This document shows, piece after piece, positions 9,023 through 19,078 of a stretch of DNA of 62,904 bases (position 1 is the first letter of the stretch; the number at the start of each line of letters is the position of its first letter). The translations under genes were made by a program, and so were the position numbers. The notes below the pieces were generated by a model, which saw only the letters and a program-made list of their open reading frames with translations, ran no database searches and had not been told where the DNA came from. Source of the stretch: Prochlorococcus sp. AG-436-O11 (lineage in GTDB: Bacteria > Cyanobacteriota > Cyanobacteriia > PCC-6307 > Cyanobiaceae); NCBI GenBank assembly GCA_003212535.1, contig QCPO01000007.1, forward strand, positions 1 through 62,904. Direction: 5' to 3'.

Positions 9023-9730
9023 ATGATTGAAAATCAATCAGATAATATCGATAATAAAGAGGCTGAAGTTTCGGATCAGGATAATACCCTTGTAGATGAA
9101 ATTAATCAGGAGAATGAATCATCTATTAAAGAAAAAGAAAATGAGGATATTAACGCTGAGGATTTAAAAAATACTATTTCTAATAATGATGCAAGATTAG
9201 AGCAATTAGAAAAAGAGCATGAAACTTTAAAAAGTCAATATGTAAGAATCGCTGCAGATTTTGAGAATTTTAGAAAAAGACAATCTAGAGATCAAGATGA
9301 TTTAAAGATTCAACTTGTATCTAAAGCATTAACAGCAATATTACCCATTGTTGATAATTTTGAGAGAGCAAGACAACAACTTAAACCTGAAAGTGAAGAA
9401 GCCCAAGCTCTACATAGGAGCTATCAAGGTCTATATAAACAATTAGTGGAAGTTTTAAAACAACAAGGTGTGGCATCGATGAGAGTTGTTGGTCAGCAAT
9501 TTGATCCAACTTTACATGAGGCTGTTTTAAAAGAGCCTAGTGAAGAATTTAATGAGGATTTTATTATAGAAGAATTGCAGCGGGGATATCATTTAGAAGG
9601 TAAGGTGTTGAGACATGCATTAGTTAAAGTTTCTATGGGCCCTGGAAAACAAAATTCACAAGAGGAAGTAGAAGAGGATACAGTTGAAGAGATTATTGAT
9701 TCAGAGGATGTTACCTCTGAAAATAATTAA
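9023..9730 (+). CDS. grpE: Nucleotide exchange factor GrpE
   Basis: GrpE promotes ADP release from DnaK. The 235-residue protein has an acidic disordered N-terminus (1-55), a long coiled coil (about 60-140, including [11 protein letters not shown]) and the C-terminal beta domain with FDPTLHEAV and [17 protein letters not shown]. The acidic tail after residue 210 is usual for cyanobacteria. dnaJ starts 30 bp downstream. No CIRCE inverted repeat is obvious upstream; only a short 5-bp hairpin (TGCGG-CCTT-CCGCA, 8954-8967) lies between msrB and grpE. Confidence 0.96.
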   Translation: MIENQSDNIDNKEAEVSDQDNTLVDEINQENESSIKEKENEDINAEDLKNTISNNDARLEQLEKEHETLKSQYVRIAADFENFRKRQSRDQDDLKIQLVSKALTAILPIVDNFERARQQLKPESEEAQALHRSYQGLYKQLVEVLKQQGVASMRVVGQQFDPTLHEAVLKEPSEEFNEDFIIEELQRGYHLEGKVLRHALVKVSMGPGKQNSQEEVEEDTVEEIIDSEDVTSENN

Positions 9731-9760
9731 ATTCCTAAATGTATAGTTGAGAATTATTTA

Positions 9761-10885
9761 ATGGCAGATTTTTATCAAATACTTGGAGTTCCCAGAGATG
9801 CTGATGCTGACACCTTAAAAAGGGCTTATAGAAAATTAGCCAGACAATATCATCCTGATATAAATAAAGAACCAGGAGCTGAAGAAAAATTTAAAGAGAT
9901 TGGTAAGGCATATGAAGCATTAGCTGATCCTGAAACTAGGGCAAGATATGACCAGTTTGGAGAGGCTGGTCTCGGTGGAGCTGCTGGTATGCCAGATATG
10001 GGAGATATGGGTGGCTTTGCAGATTTATTTGATACGTTCTTTAATGGGTTTGGAGGACAAAGTCAGCAAGGTGGTAGAACGCAAAGAAGAGGACCTCAAC
10101 AAGGCGATGATTTGAGATATGATTTAAATGTTGATTTTAAGGATGCTATTTTTGGTCAACAAAGGGAAATTAAGATACCTCATCTTGAAAAATGTGAAAT
10201 ATGCACAGGAACGGGAGCTAAACCTGGTACTGGACCAAAAAGTTGTACAACTTGTGGAGGGAGTGGGCAAGTAAGAAGAGCAACAAGAACACCATTTGGT
10301 AATTTCACTCAAGTGGCAGAATGTCCCACTTGTAATGGTTCTGGCCAAATAATTTCAGATCCATGTTCAAGTTGTGGAGGGAATGGAGTTAAACAAGTTA
10401 GAAAAAAATTACGAATTAATATTCCTGCCGGAGTTGATACAGGAACTAAATTACGAGTTTCTGCAGAGGGTAATGTTGGCTTAAAAGGAGGCCCTCCTGG
10501 CGATCTGTATGTGTTTATAAAGGTTAAAAACGATCCGAAATTACAACGAGAAGGTGTAACTATTTATTCTGAAATAACTGTTAGTTATCTTCAGGCTATT
10601 CTGGGCGATACTGTTGAAATTATTACTGTTGATGGTAAGGTGAAGTTAAAAATACCTAGTGGAACGCAGCCAAATACAACTCTGTCTTTAGAGGGTAAAG
10701 GTGTCCCTAGACTTGGCAACCCAGTAGCGAGAGGTAATCATAAGGTTTTAGTAAAGGTTAAATTGCCAACACGAATCAGCGATGAAGAAAGAAGACTTTT
10801 AGAAAGTTTAGCTTCTCAATATTCAGATCAAAATATAAATCCTAGTAGTGGATTATTTAGTAAATTATTTGGTAAAGAATCTTGA
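9761..10885 (+). CDS. dnaJ: Chaperone DnaJ (type I)
   Basis: DnaJ delivers clients to DnaK and stimulates its ATPase. The 374-residue protein is full length: J domain with HPD at residues 31-33, a short glycine-rich linker, four zinc-finger repeats ([32 protein letters not shown]) and the two C-terminal beta domains. It is the second gene of a grpE-dnaJ-tusA-like-rsgA transcript. Its TGA stop overlaps the ATG of the next gene by one base (TGATG), implying translational coupling. Confidence 0.97.
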   Translation: MADFYQILGVPRDADADTLKRAYRKLARQYHPDINKEPGAEEKFKEIGKAYEALADPETRARYDQFGEAGLGGAAGMPDMGDMGGFADLFDTFFNGFGGQSQQGGRTQRRGPQQGDDLRYDLNVDFKDAIFGQQREIKIPHLEKCEICTGTGAKPGTGPKSCTTCGGSGQVRRATRTPFGNFTQVAECPTCNGSGQIISDPCSSCGGNGVKQVRKKLRINIPAGVDTGTKLRVSAEGNVGLKGGPPGDLYVFIKVKNDPKLQREGVTIYSEITVSYLQAILGDTVEIITVDGKVKLKIPSGTQPNTTLSLEGKGVPRLGNPVARGNHKVLVKVKLPTRISDEERRLLESLASQYSDQNINPSSGLFSKLFGKES

Positions 10886-11115
10886 TGGGACTTTTAAAGT
10901 TTTTGGATCTTAAATTTATTCCATGTCCTTTAAACGTAGTCAAAGTTAAATTAGCTTTGGAGAAGTTGTCTCTTAATCAGGAGTTAATAATTGAATTAGA
11001 TAAAGGCGAGCCAGAGGAAATGGTGCAGAAAACTTTAAAAGAAATGGGATATTTATTTAAACAAATTGAAGAAGATGATACCTCAATAAAAATAAAAATT
11101 TTTAATGAAGATTGA
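10885..11115 (+). CDS. TusA-family (SirA-like) sulfur carrier or RNA-related protein
   Basis: A 76-residue protein. LDLKFIPCPLNVVKVKLALEKL matches the TusA pattern in which a CPxP cysteine precedes a helix; here it reads CPLN. The later LDKGEPEEMVQKTLKEMGY matches the family's second strand and helix. TusA proteins relay persulfide sulfur for tRNA thiolation or other uses. The proline after the cysteine motif is replaced, so carrier activity is uncertain. I chose the ATG at 10885 over an upstream TTG because it overlaps the dnaJ stop. It overlaps rsgA by 11 nt. Confidence 0.8.
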   Translation: MGLLKFLDLKFIPCPLNVVKVKLALEKLSLNQELIIELDKGEPEEMVQKTLKEMGYLFKQIEEDDTSIKIKIFNED

Positions 11116-12022
11116 TAGCAAAAATTTAGGCTTAGTTACTAAAAAGTTTAATGAATATTTTTTGGTTGATTTAAAACATAATAAGAATTTTAAAAATAAC
11201 AGAAGATTTTTATGTAAGGTTAGGAAATCTATCAATTTTAAAAATAAAATTATTTATGTTGGAGATGAAGTAGTAATTGATCAAATCGATATAAAAAGGA
11301 AAAGGGCAACAATAGAAAATTTATTAAAGAGAAAAAACTTACTAGAGAGACCATCAGTCGCGAACATTTCTAATATATATGTTATTTGTTCTGTAGAAGA
11401 GCCACAATTGAATTTATCTCAAGTCAACAAATTTTTGATATCTGCTCAATTATTGGATGTTGAGGTTTCATTGGTTTTAAATAAGTGTGATTTGATTACA
11501 GAAAAAAGAAGGCTTTTTTTAATTGATAAATTTGCTGATTGGGGTTACCAAGCTACTACGTTAAATTTATACAAACCTAATAATCTTAAAAATTTATTGG
11601 CCGAACTTAAAACAAAAAAATGCTCAATATTTATGGGTCCTTCAGGTGTTGGGAAAACTACTTTATTAAATATGATAATACCAGGTCTTCAGAATAGTAC
11701 TGCTCCTGTCTCTAGTAAAATTAAAAGAGGTAAAAACACTACTAGAAATGTAGAGTTATTTTCTTTATCCAGTAAAAGTTATATTGTTGATACTCCTGGG
11801 TTTAATATGCAAACACTCGAAATAGATGTTCGATTATTGCCAAACTTATATTCAGAAATATCTAGACAATTAATTGATGAAGGAATTAAATGTAAATTTC
11901 GTAATTGCTTACATTTAAATGATAAAGGTTGTAATTTAAACAAATCTTTTGAAAGATACGAATTTTATAAGCAAATGATTGAGGCCTCTAAGAGTCATTA
12001 TTATCTAAACCAGGAAGATTAA
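11105..12022 (+). CDS. rsgA: Ribosome small subunit-dependent GTPase A
   Basis: RsgA (YjeQ) is a circularly permuted GTPase that helps late 30S subunit maturation. In the 305-residue sequence the G motifs occur in permuted order: NKCD (G4) near residue 122, then GPSGVGKTT (G1) near 177, then DTPG (G3) near 226. An N-terminal OB-fold precedes them, and the zinc site [14 protein letters not shown] follows. The start ATG lies inside the tusA-like gene. The 3' end overlaps the convergent ybaB by 35 bp. Confidence 0.95.
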   Translation: MKIDSKNLGLVTKKFNEYFLVDLKHNKNFKNNRRFLCKVRKSINFKNKIIYVGDEVVIDQIDIKRKRATIENLLKRKNLLERPSVANISNIYVICSVEEPQLNLSQVNKFLISAQLLDVEVSLVLNKCDLITEKRRLFLIDKFADWGYQATTLNLYKPNNLKNLLAELKTKKCSIFMGPSGVGKTTLLNMIIPGLQNSTAPVSSKIKRGKNTTRNVELFSLSSKSYIVDTPGFNMQTLEIDVRLLPNLYSEISRQLIDEGIKCKFRNCLHLNDKGCNLNKSFERYEFYKQMIEASKSHYYLNQED

Positions 12023-12338
12023 GATTTAGCCCACCTGTTAAATCATTCATTCTCTCTTTCATAGTTGTCGTAGAAGTTTCATGAGCTTTTTGAATAGCTT
12101 GTAAAATATTTTTCTCTATTTTTTCTTTATCTGAATTTAAGATTGTTTCGTTAACTTCTACCCTTAAAGGAAGTTGGTTTCCACTTATCCAGACTGTTAT
12201 CATTTCATCATCACTTTTGCCTTCAATTTCCATACTTTCAAGCTCATCTTGTAATTTTTGAGCGTCTTGTTGAATTTGCTTAGCTTTCTTAAAAGCTTCT
12301 GTTAGTTGTCCAAAATTAGGAAGTCCAAAACCCGCCAT
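11988..12338 (-). CDS. YbaB/EbfC family nucleoid-associated protein
   Basis: A 116-residue protein beginning [19 protein letters not shown] with the heptad-rich N-terminal helix and the [16 protein letters not shown] beta region of YbaB/EbfC. Family members form DNA-binding dimers shaped like tweezers and act as nucleoid proteins. It lies 17 bp downstream of murB on the same strand, as part of a murC-murB-ybaB unit. The 3' end overlaps rsgA. Confidence 0.9.
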   Translation of the reverse strand: MAGFGLPNFGQLTEAFKKAKQIQQDAQKLQDELESMEIEGKSDDEMITVWISGNQLPLRVEVNETILNSDKEKIEKNILQAIQKAHETSTTTMKERMNDLTGGLNLNLPGLDNNDS

Positions 12339-12355
12339 TTGATAAAAAAGTTTCT

Positions 12356-13249
12356 TTAATTAGGATAGTCAAAACCAATCATTCTTACTTCTGGTTGAAG
12401 AGAAATCCCTTTGTTTTGTAGTACTTTTTGTTGGATTACAGTTATTAAATCAAAAATATCTTTTGAACTTGCTGAAGAACTATTTACTATAAAATTTGCA
12501 TGCATTGTTGAAATTTCTGCACCGCCAATTTTAAAGCCCTTCAATCCCATCTCATCAATTAATTTTGCTGCGTAATTATTTTCTGGATTTTTAAAAACGC
12601 TACCAAAACTTGGTAAATGATACGGCTGTATTTCAGTCTTTAATTTGAGGTTATTTTTTGTTATTTGAATCAATTTTTCAATATTTCCTTTTGGCTCGAA
12701 ATGTAGTTTTGCACTAATTATCAATAGATCATTATCTTGAAAAGGACTAAATCTATACTTAAAGTTTATCTCTCTTTTTTCTATTTCAATTCTTTTAAGA
12801 GTTTTAGTATTTATAACTGTTACGGATATAAGATTATCTGCTATTGAAAAATTTCCTGAACCTGCATTCATATATATTGCCCCCCCCAATGTGCCTGGAA
12901 TTCCTACAGCCCATTCTCCTCCTTGTAATCCATTTTTAGCGAGTAAATTTGATAAAGTTGGGAGCATCAAACCAGCTTCTGCTTCAACAATCCCTGAATT
13001 TATGTCAATTGTGACGGAACGCATTTTTTTTGTACATATAATTAAACCTTTTAAAAAAATATTATTGATTAATAAATTTGAACCTGCTCCAATTATTCGA
13101 CATTTTTGATTATTTATATGTGACCACTCTATTAAATTGTTAAATTCTTTTAGATTACTTGGTTTAGCAAAATATTCAGTAACGCCCCCAACTTTGATAG
13201 TTGTATAATTGCTTAGATTAATGTTATTAGCAAAAATATTTTTTTTCAT
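12356..13249 (-). CDS. murB: UDP-N-acetylenolpyruvoylglucosamine reductase
   Basis: MurB reduces enolpyruvyl-UDP-GlcNAc to UDP-MurNAc using NADPH and FAD. The 297-residue protein shows the FAD motifs GAGSNLLI and [15 protein letters not shown], the catalytic serine in FGSVFKNP and the C-terminal LQPEVRMIG glutamate. It lacks the extra domain of type I enzymes, so it is type II. It follows murC by 16 bp, so both early peptidoglycan steps are cotranscribed. Confidence 0.96.
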   Translation of the reverse strand: MKKNIFANNINLSNYTTIKVGGVTEYFAKPSNLKEFNNLIEWSHINNQKCRIIGAGSNLLINNIFLKGLIICTKKMRSVTIDINSGIVEAEAGLMLPTLSNLLAKNGLQGGEWAVGIPGTLGGAIYMNAGSGNFSIADNLISVTVINTKTLKRIEIEKREINFKYRFSPFQDNDLLIISAKLHFEPKGNIEKLIQITKNNLKLKTEIQPYHLPSFGSVFKNPENNYAAKLIDEMGLKGFKIGGAEISTMHANFIVNSSSASSKDIFDLITVIQQKVLQNKGISLQPEVRMIGFDYPN

Positions 13250-13265
13250 AATTGATATAAACTTT

Positions 13266-14675
13266 TTACTTATTTTTATTATTTAAAATTGACCATAATT
13301 CATGGCAATCTCCAGCTCCCATATTTAAAATAAAATCTCCTTTTTGAGTTAATTTATAAAAGTTAACTCTAATTTCATCAAAATCATTTATATATTTAAC
13401 ATTTTTGTTTTTTTTATAAATGATATTAGTAATAATTTCTGAATTAATTTTATCTTTGTTTATTTCTCCAGCTCCATAAATATTTGTTAAATAAATAACA
13501 TCTGCTTTCGATAATTCTTCAGCAAATTCATTAGCAAATTCTTTTACTCTAGAATATCTGTGGGGCTGAAATATTACTACTAATCTATTTTTTTTGCCTT
13601 GCTTATGATTGTTTTGATTAATAAATAGTCTTGCTAAATCAATTGTGACTTTGATCTCATTTGGGTGATGTGCATAATCATCATATATTTTTCTTTCATC
13701 TAGTTCACCTCTTAATTCAAATCTTTTCTTAGGTAGTTTTAAGTATTTAATATTTTTTTTAATATCATCAAACTTAACCCCAATCATTCTAGAAGCTGCT
13801 ATTGATGCAGTAATATTAGATAAGTTGTGAAATCCAGGAATAGGGATGTTTAATATATCAATAAAATTCCCATTTTCATAATATCTCCCAATCGTATGCT
13901 TGTTATTAATTAAAGTTGGAATTATTGAATAAGCTATATTTTTTGTTTCTTTATTAGACCAATTACTATTAGAGTTAAAGTTTTTTTTAGTTATTTCGCA
14001 ATCATAATTAAGTAATAATTTTTTAGAATTAGATGCGAATTCTTTAAAACATGATAAAACATCATTTATGTTAGAGAAATGATCGCAATGATCAAAATCA
14101 ATATTATTAATTATCCCAATTTCAGATTTATATTTGTTTATTGTTCCATCAGATTCATCAACCTCAGCTACTAAGAATTTTGTATTTTCTATATGCGCAT
14201 TAGAGTTGTAGATAGGAATTATTCCACCAGTAATCGAAGATGAGTTATGTGTGCATAACTCTAATAGTGTAGATAGGAATGTACTTGTTGATGTTTTGCC
14301 ATGACTTCCTGCTATCGCTAATGAAGTGTAAGACTCCATTACCATAGCTAGGATCTCTGAACGATGTTTTATTGGTAGATTATTGTCCCTACAGTAAGAT
14401 AATTCTTCATTTTCTGGCTTAATGGCAGAACTTACTACAAAATTAATTACTTTATTATTGAATACTGAATTTAAATTTTCAATATTTTTTTTAATTTGAC
14501 AGTTAAAGATTAGCGCACCATCCTGTTCTAATTGCTTGGTTTCATTGTTTTTAACTACATCAGATCCAGACACGGAATAGCCTTTTTTTAGCAAAGCCAT
14601 TGCGATTGCTGACATTCCTATACCTCCAATGCCTATAAAGTGAAAATGATCTTTTCGTAAAAATTCTTTATTCAA
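13266..14675 (-). CDS. murC: UDP-N-acetylmuramate-L-alanine ligase
   Basis: MurC adds L-alanine to UDP-MurNAc. The 469-residue protein has the N-terminal Rossmann motif HFIGIGGIGMSAIA, the ATP-binding GSHGKTSTST near residue 119, the Mur-ligase NNIDFDHCDHF region, DDYAHHPNEI and FQPHRYSR. It is divergent from gap2 across 196 bp, where the gap2 promoter can be seen. It heads the murC-murB-ybaB unit. Confidence 0.97.
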   Translation of the reverse strand: MNKEFLRKDHFHFIGIGGIGMSAIAMALLKKGYSVSGSDVVKNNETKQLEQDGALIFNCQIKKNIENLNSVFNNKVINFVVSSAIKPENEELSYCRDNNLPIKHRSEILAMVMESYTSLAIAGSHGKTSTSTFLSTLLELCTHNSSSITGGIIPIYNSNAHIENTKFLVAEVDESDGTINKYKSEIGIINNIDFDHCDHFSNINDVLSCFKEFASNSKKLLLNYDCEITKKNFNSNSNWSNKETKNIAYSIIPTLINNKHTIGRYYENGNFIDILNIPIPGFHNLSNITASIAASRMIGVKFDDIKKNIKYLKLPKKRFELRGELDERKIYDDYAHHPNEIKVTIDLARLFINQNNHKQGKKNRLVVIFQPHRYSRVKEFANEFAEELSKADVIYLTNIYGAGEINKDKINSEIITNIIYKKNKNVKYINDFDEIRVNFYKLTQKGDFILNMGAGDCHELWSILNNKNK

Positions 14676-14828
14676 TTTTCATATTTTCCTTAAATCAAAA
14701 TAACTTCTTTGAAATTTTTTGCTATTTTTTCTTAAAAAAAGATAATTATTTTTGTTTTGAATTAATACAAAAAATACTGATTTGCTTAATAAATCAAAAA
14801 CTACTTCACTTTATTGCAAAAAGTTCAG

Positions 14829-14834
14829 TATGAT
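14829..14834 (+). promoter_or_regulatory. Probable -10 box of the gap2 promoter
   Basis: TATGAT lies 38 bp before the gap2 start codon and would give a leader of about 30 nt. No convincing -35 box sits 17 bp upstream, which is common for Prochlorococcus promoters. Inference from position and sequence only. Confidence 0.5.
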
Positions 14835-14871
14835 CAGCAACTTAGGTTAATCATTAGAAAAATTTTCAGTT

Positions 14872-15894
14872 ATGACTTTGCGTGTTGCTATTAATGGGTT
14901 TGGCAGAATCGGTCGAAACGTTATGCGTTGTTGGCTTAGTAGGGGTGCTTACACGAATATTGAGGTTGTTGGTATTAACGTAACTTCCGATCCTAAAACC
15001 AATGCTCATCTGCTTAAATATGATTCAGTACTAGGTAATCTAGAAGGTGTTGATATTCAATATACTGATGACACTTTTGTAATCAATAACAAAACAATTA
15101 AGTGTTTCTCAGATAGAAACATAATGAATCTGCCATGGAAAGATTGGGGTGTTGATTTAGTGATTGAATCAACTGGCGTTTTCAATAGTGACGTTGCTGC
15201 AAGTAAACATTTAGAAGTTGGAGCAAAAAAAGTAATTCTTACTGCTCCTGGAAAAGGAGATGGTGTTGGTACTTATGTAGTAGGTGTTAATGCTGATACT
15301 TACAAGCATAAGGACTTCGATATTTTAAGTAATGCAAGTTGTACTACAAACTGTTTGGCGCCAGTAGTGAAAGTGCTTGATCAAAATTTCGGTATAAATA
15401 AAGGTTTGATGACTACAATCCACAGCTATACCGGCGATCAAAGGATTTTGGATAATAGTCATAGAGATTTAAGGAGAGCTAGAGCAGCAGCAGTTAATAT
15501 TGTTCCTACTTCAACAGGTGCTGCTAAAGCAGTTGCTTTGGTTTACCCAGAAATGAAGGGAAAACTAACTGGTATTGCGATGAGAGTACCTACACCAAAT
15601 GTTTCAGCAGTTGACTTGGTCTTTGAATCATCTAAATCTGTAACCAGTGAAGAGGTAAATAATGTCCTTAAGGAATCTTCTTTGGGTTCTATGAAGGGAA
15701 TTATTAAGTATGGTGACGAACCTTTAGTTTCAAGTGATTATGCAGGAACTAATGAGTCATCTATCGTAGATAGTGATCTTACAATGAGTATTGGTGACAA
15801 TCTTGTTAAAGTCCTTGCTTGGTATGACAACGAGTGGGGATACAGTCAGAGAGTTGTAGATTTAGCAGAGATTGTTGCAAAAAACTGGGAATAA
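14872..15894 (+). CDS. gap2: Glyceraldehyde-3-phosphate dehydrogenase, Gap2 type
   Basis: Gap2 is the photosynthetic NADP-using GAPDH of the Calvin cycle, also active in gluconeogenesis. The 340-residue protein has [13 protein letters not shown] at the N-terminus, the catalytic cysteine in [11 protein letters not shown] near residue 154, and [20 protein letters not shown], a stretch typical of Gap2 and chloroplast GapA/B. Codon use includes more C-ending codons than its neighbours, as expected of a highly expressed gene. It ends immediately before the convergent thiL. Confidence 0.97.
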   Translation: MTLRVAINGFGRIGRNVMRCWLSRGAYTNIEVVGINVTSDPKTNAHLLKYDSVLGNLEGVDIQYTDDTFVINNKTIKCFSDRNIMNLPWKDWGVDLVIESTGVFNSDVAASKHLEVGAKKVILTAPGKGDGVGTYVVGVNADTYKHKDFDILSNASCTTNCLAPVVKVLDQNFGINKGLMTTIHSYTGDQRILDNSHRDLRRARAAAVNIVPTSTGAAKAVALVYPEMKGKLTGIAMRVPTPNVSAVDLVFESSKSVTSEEVNNVLKESSLGSMKGIIKYGDEPLVSSDYAGTNESSIVDSDLTMSIGDNLVKVLAWYDNEWGYSQRVVDLAEIVAKNWE

Positions 15895-16899
15895 TTAAAA
15901 GTGTGAGAAAGGCTTAGATTTTAATATTGTATTTTTCTTAGGGTTTGTAAATTCCACTGTTGCTTCACCTTGAGAGAAATACCCTATTTCTTTACTGCTT
16001 TTATCTGTTTTTAAATAATTCTTTGCCCATTTTTTTGGTAGAGAAAAGACTAGTTTGTAATCTTCGCCTCCATAAAAATAATATTTCTCCCATTCATCTC
16101 CTTGAGGCCAATCTTTATGCTTGGGTATTTTGTCGTAATCAATAATTGCTTTACAGTTACTTTCAATTGATAAATCTTTTAAGGCTTGAATTAAACCATC
16201 GCTACTATCAGTGCATCCAATTTTTGTTATTTTTTTATTAGTACGCGTTTTAAGAAGTTTTTTGTTGAAATTAGGTTTAAGTCTTGGCCTACAAAATTGT
16301 TGAAGTGATTCGCTGATCAGTTTCTCTGTGAGACAAACATCACTATCAAAATTATTGTCACTTTTTATCATCAATCCTAATTTGCTAAGACCATGAATCC
16401 CAGTTGTCAAAATGATCTCTCCTGGTTTACATGCATTCCTTCGCAATTTCAGTTCCCCTTGCACGCCTAAAGCGGCAATTGAGATCACTTTTTCTTTGCC
16501 TAATGAACAGTCTCCTCCAATAATTACACCACCGTAGTGATTTAATGCTTGATTTACCCCTGTATATAATTCTTCAATCCAAGCCAATTTTGTTTTGGCT
16601 GGCATTATAAGACTAATAGTAATCCCAATAGTTTTTTTGCTGCCACTTGATAATAAGTCTGATATATTACTTGCTACTGCTTTCCATCCTAGGTCTAGAG
16701 GGGATATTGTTTCGTCACTGAAATGTACATTTTCTACCAATGCGTCGGTATTTACAATTATATTATTTTTTTTATTTTTTACGAAGCCGCAGTCGTCTGA
16801 AGCTTGATTATTAGGCATAAATTTCGAAAGCCTTTTGATTAATTCTTTTTCTCCAATATCTTTTAATAATTTTTTATGCATTTGGTTTGAGGTTTTCAA
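15895..16899 (-). CDS. thiL: Thiamine-monophosphate kinase
   Basis: ThiL phosphorylates thiamine monophosphate to the coenzyme diphosphate. The 334-residue protein carries the PurM/ThiL-fold motifs DDCGFVKNK, NTDALVENVHF, GGDCSLG and TDSSDGL, plus GGEDYKLVF. Its first 26 bp overlap the 3' end of the PPIase gene, which suggests coupled translation. thiO, another thiamine gene, lies at 42,517. Confidence 0.95.
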   Translation of the reverse strand: MKTSNQMHKKLLKDIGEKELIKRLSKFMPNNQASDDCGFVKNKKNNIIVNTDALVENVHFSDETISPLDLGWKAVASNISDLLSSGSKKTIGITISLIMPAKTKLAWIEELYTGVNQALNHYGGVIIGGDCSLGKEKVISIAALGVQGELKLRRNACKPGEIILTTGIHGLSKLGLMIKSDNNFDSDVCLTEKLISESLQQFCRPRLKPNFNKKLLKTRTNKKITKIGCTDSSDGLIQALKDLSIESNCKAIIDYDKIPKHKDWPQGDEWEKYYFYGGEDYKLVFSLPKKWAKNYLKTDKSSKEIGYFSQGEATVEFTNPKKNTILKSKPFSHF

Positions 16900-17965
16900 T
16901 TCCCTCTAATACATCAATGGATATTATCGTATCGTCTTTTGTTAATTCCTCTAATATTTCAAATCCTTCTACAACGTAACCAAATGCAGCATTCCTTCCA
17001 TCAATTAAATTGCGGCCAGCTGGATTAAGTTCTGCCTCATATAAAAAAAAGAAAAATTGAGATGATCCATCATCTACTGCTGTATTTGAATGCGACCAGC
17101 CTAGTGTTCCCAGTGTTGCGAATGGTAACGTTGGTGTTTCTGTATATAAACCTAATTCTTCAAAAGTTTGATTATAAAAAGTCTCTTCTTTATTAGGTAT
17201 TCTTATTTCAAGCGGAACGTGCCGTTCTTCATTCGTGTCAGGATCTACGTATCCTATTTCTTCTCCAATTGGATCCCCTGTTTGAAGAACAAAAAATTCT
17301 TCTGCCCTATTGATTGGTAAATTACTATAAAAGTTTTTCGATGATAAGTCGATAAATGCTCCTGCAGTTAGTGGAGCATTAAAGCCATCTATGATTGCTT
17401 GCATATCTCCTTTTGAAGTCTGTATCTTGACTTTTGCTCTGCCTAGCAATCTAGGAAGATTATCAAATTCACTAGGGATAGAATATGGAAATTGATTCGG
17501 TAGAAAATATTCTTCTAGGCCGCCTATTTTGTCTAAAGCTTCTTTTCTAGTTGCTATAAAAGAGTATTTGTCTTTTAGTTTTGCATTGTTTTGTAGATTA
17601 TCAAAATTGTCTTTTAGTTCTAAAAATGTTTTTTCAGCAGCCTTTTGTTTTTCAGTTGGTAATTTTTGAATAATTCTACTCTGGTATTTTTTTAGTAAAG
17701 ATTGACATTTTGTAACAGTTTTTGTAAGGGCTGGCCACCTCCCACCTCGTATAAGGTTGCTTGTTTCTTCTAATTTATGTTGAATTTCTTGTAGTTCAAC
17801 TTGCTTTACTGGGAGAGCGTTTCTGAGGATTGTATTAGGGTCTTTGACAGCGTTTCCATTAGGTAAATCAGCGTAAACTTGAATTGAATTGCAGAAAAAA
17901 ACTTGTATAAAAATGAAGATTAGAATAAAACAATGTTTGTTCTGATTTGATAAGAATTTTTGCAT
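16874..17965 (-). CDS. Cyclophilin-type peptidyl-prolyl isomerase, exported
   Basis: A 363-residue protein with an N-terminal hydrophobic signal ([15 protein letters not shown]), a helical region around 60-160, and a C-terminal cyclophilin domain including [42 protein letters not shown] and [11 protein letters not shown]. The layout resembles the thylakoid-lumen cyclophilins TLP40/CYP38, which are involved in photosystem II assembly. The catalytic arginine of classic cyclophilins is not obvious, so isomerase activity may be weak. It is divergent from efp, 43 bp from its start. Confidence 0.87.
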   Translation of the reverse strand: MQKFLSNQNKHCFILIFIFIQVFFCNSIQVYADLPNGNAVKDPNTILRNALPVKQVELQEIQHKLEETSNLIRGGRWPALTKTVTKCQSLLKKYQSRIIQKLPTEKQKAAEKTFLELKDNFDNLQNNAKLKDKYSFIATRKEALDKIGGLEEYFLPNQFPYSIPSEFDNLPRLLGRAKVKIQTSKGDMQAIIDGFNAPLTAGAFIDLSSKNFYSNLPINRAEEFFVLQTGDPIGEEIGYVDPDTNEERHVPLEIRIPNKEETFYNQTFEELGLYTETPTLPFATLGTLGWSHSNTAVDDGSSQFFFFLYEAELNPAGRNLIDGRNAAFGYVVEGFEILEELTKDDTIISIDVLEGIENLKPNA

Positions 17966-18008
17966 AGCACTCTTGCAGGTTTATGATCCTTGGGGATGTA
18001 ATACAGGA

Positions 18009-18569
18009 ATGATTTCCAGTAACGATTTTCGCACAGGTACCACCATCGAGCTAGATGGACAAGTTTGGCGAGTTGTAGAATTTCTACATGTCAAGCCTGG
18101 TAAGGGTTCTGCTTTCGTGCGAACAAAATTAAAATCAGTTCAAAGCGGCAATGTAGTTGAAAAAACTTTTCGAGCCGGAGAATCAGTACAGCAGGCTATC
18201 CTTGAAAAGTCTAACCTGCAACATACTTATGTGGAGTCTGGAGATTATGTTTTTATGGATATGACCAGTTTTGAAGAAACCAGACTTTCTATAGATCAAA
18301 TTGGTAAGGGTGCGAAGTATTTGAAAGAAGGAATGGAAGTTAATGTAATTTATTATAATGGCAAGGTTTTAGAAGTAGAACTTCCTATAACTATTACCTT
18401 AAAAGTGAAAGAAACAGATCCAGGTGTTAAGGGTGATACAGCAAGTGGGGGCACAAAACCAGCTATTCTAGAAACAGGTGCTCAAGTTATGGTCCCTTTA
18501 TTTATTTCGGTTGGAGAAATTATTAAGGTCGATACTCGTAACGATAGCTATCTTGGACGTGAAAACTAA
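18009..18569 (+). CDS. efp: Translation elongation factor P
   Basis: EF-P relieves ribosome stalling at polyproline. The 186-residue protein begins [10 protein letters not shown], the family's standard start; an in-frame extension of 12 codons upstream is not conserved-looking, so I use the ATG at 18009. The loop [10 protein letters not shown] carries lysine 32, the residue modified in some bacteria. Three beta-barrel domains are intact and it ends [11 protein letters not shown]. Its TAA stop overlaps the accB ATG (TAATG). Confidence 0.97.
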   Translation: MISSNDFRTGTTIELDGQVWRVVEFLHVKPGKGSAFVRTKLKSVQSGNVVEKTFRAGESVQQAILEKSNLQHTYVESGDYVFMDMTSFEETRLSIDQIGKGAKYLKEGMEVNVIYYNGKVLEVELPITITLKVKETDPGVKGDTASGGTKPAILETGAQVMVPLFISVGEIIKVDTRNDSYLGREN

Positions 18570-19078
18570 TGGTTATGAAATTAGATCATGATGAATTAAA
18601 TCGCTTAATAGAAAAAATCTCTTCAAGCGATTTTCAAGAATTTTCTCTCGAGGGAGAAGATTTTAAACTTGAAATAAAAAGGAATTTGTTTAACAACAAT
18701 CAATCCTCTAATTACTTAGCAACTCAAAATTCTTTAGAGAAACAGCAAATTATTGCTACTCAAAATTCTTCCAGAGAGAATACTGCTCTTGCCAGCACGG
18801 CTGAAGCCCCTCAAGTCTCCCCTCCTGGCCGCTCAGATCTTATTGAAATCACCTCTCCCATGGTTGGAACCTTTTACAGAGCTTCAGCTCCTGGTGAGGA
18901 GCCATTCGTTGACTTAGGCACTAAGATAAAGGTTGGTCAAACTATTTGTATCTTAGAAGCTATGAAATTAATGAATGAGATTGAATCAGAATTTAATGCC
19001 GAAGTAGTCGAGATACTTGTTGAAAACGGAACACCAGTAGAATTTGGTCAAGTTTTAATGCGTGCTAAGCAGGTTTGA
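18569..19078 (+). CDS. accB: Biotin carboxyl carrier protein of acetyl-CoA carboxylase
   Basis: AccB carries biotin between the carboxylase AccC and the transferase. The 169-residue protein has an N-terminal helix pair (LNRLIEKISSSDFQEFSLEG), a flexible Ala/Ser/Pro linker (60-90), and the biotinyl domain with the lysine at 133 in EAMKLMNE. The start overlaps the efp stop; a second ATG two codons on is also possible. The 3' end overlaps convergent pdxA by 24 bp. accC is separate at 59,759. Confidence 0.97.
   Translation: MVMKLDHDELNRLIEKISSSDFQEFSLEGEDFKLEIKRNLFNNNQSSNYLATQNSLEKQQIIATQNSSRENTALASTAEAPQVSPPGRSDLIEITSPMVGTFYRASAPGEEPFVDLGTKIKVGQTICILEAMKLMNEIESEFNAEVVEILVENGTPVEFGQVLMRAKQV

Noticed and set aside
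17973..18008. In-frame 12-codon extension upstream of EF-P
   Set aside because: EF-P homologues begin [10 protein letters not shown]; no conserved sequence or binding site precedes it.
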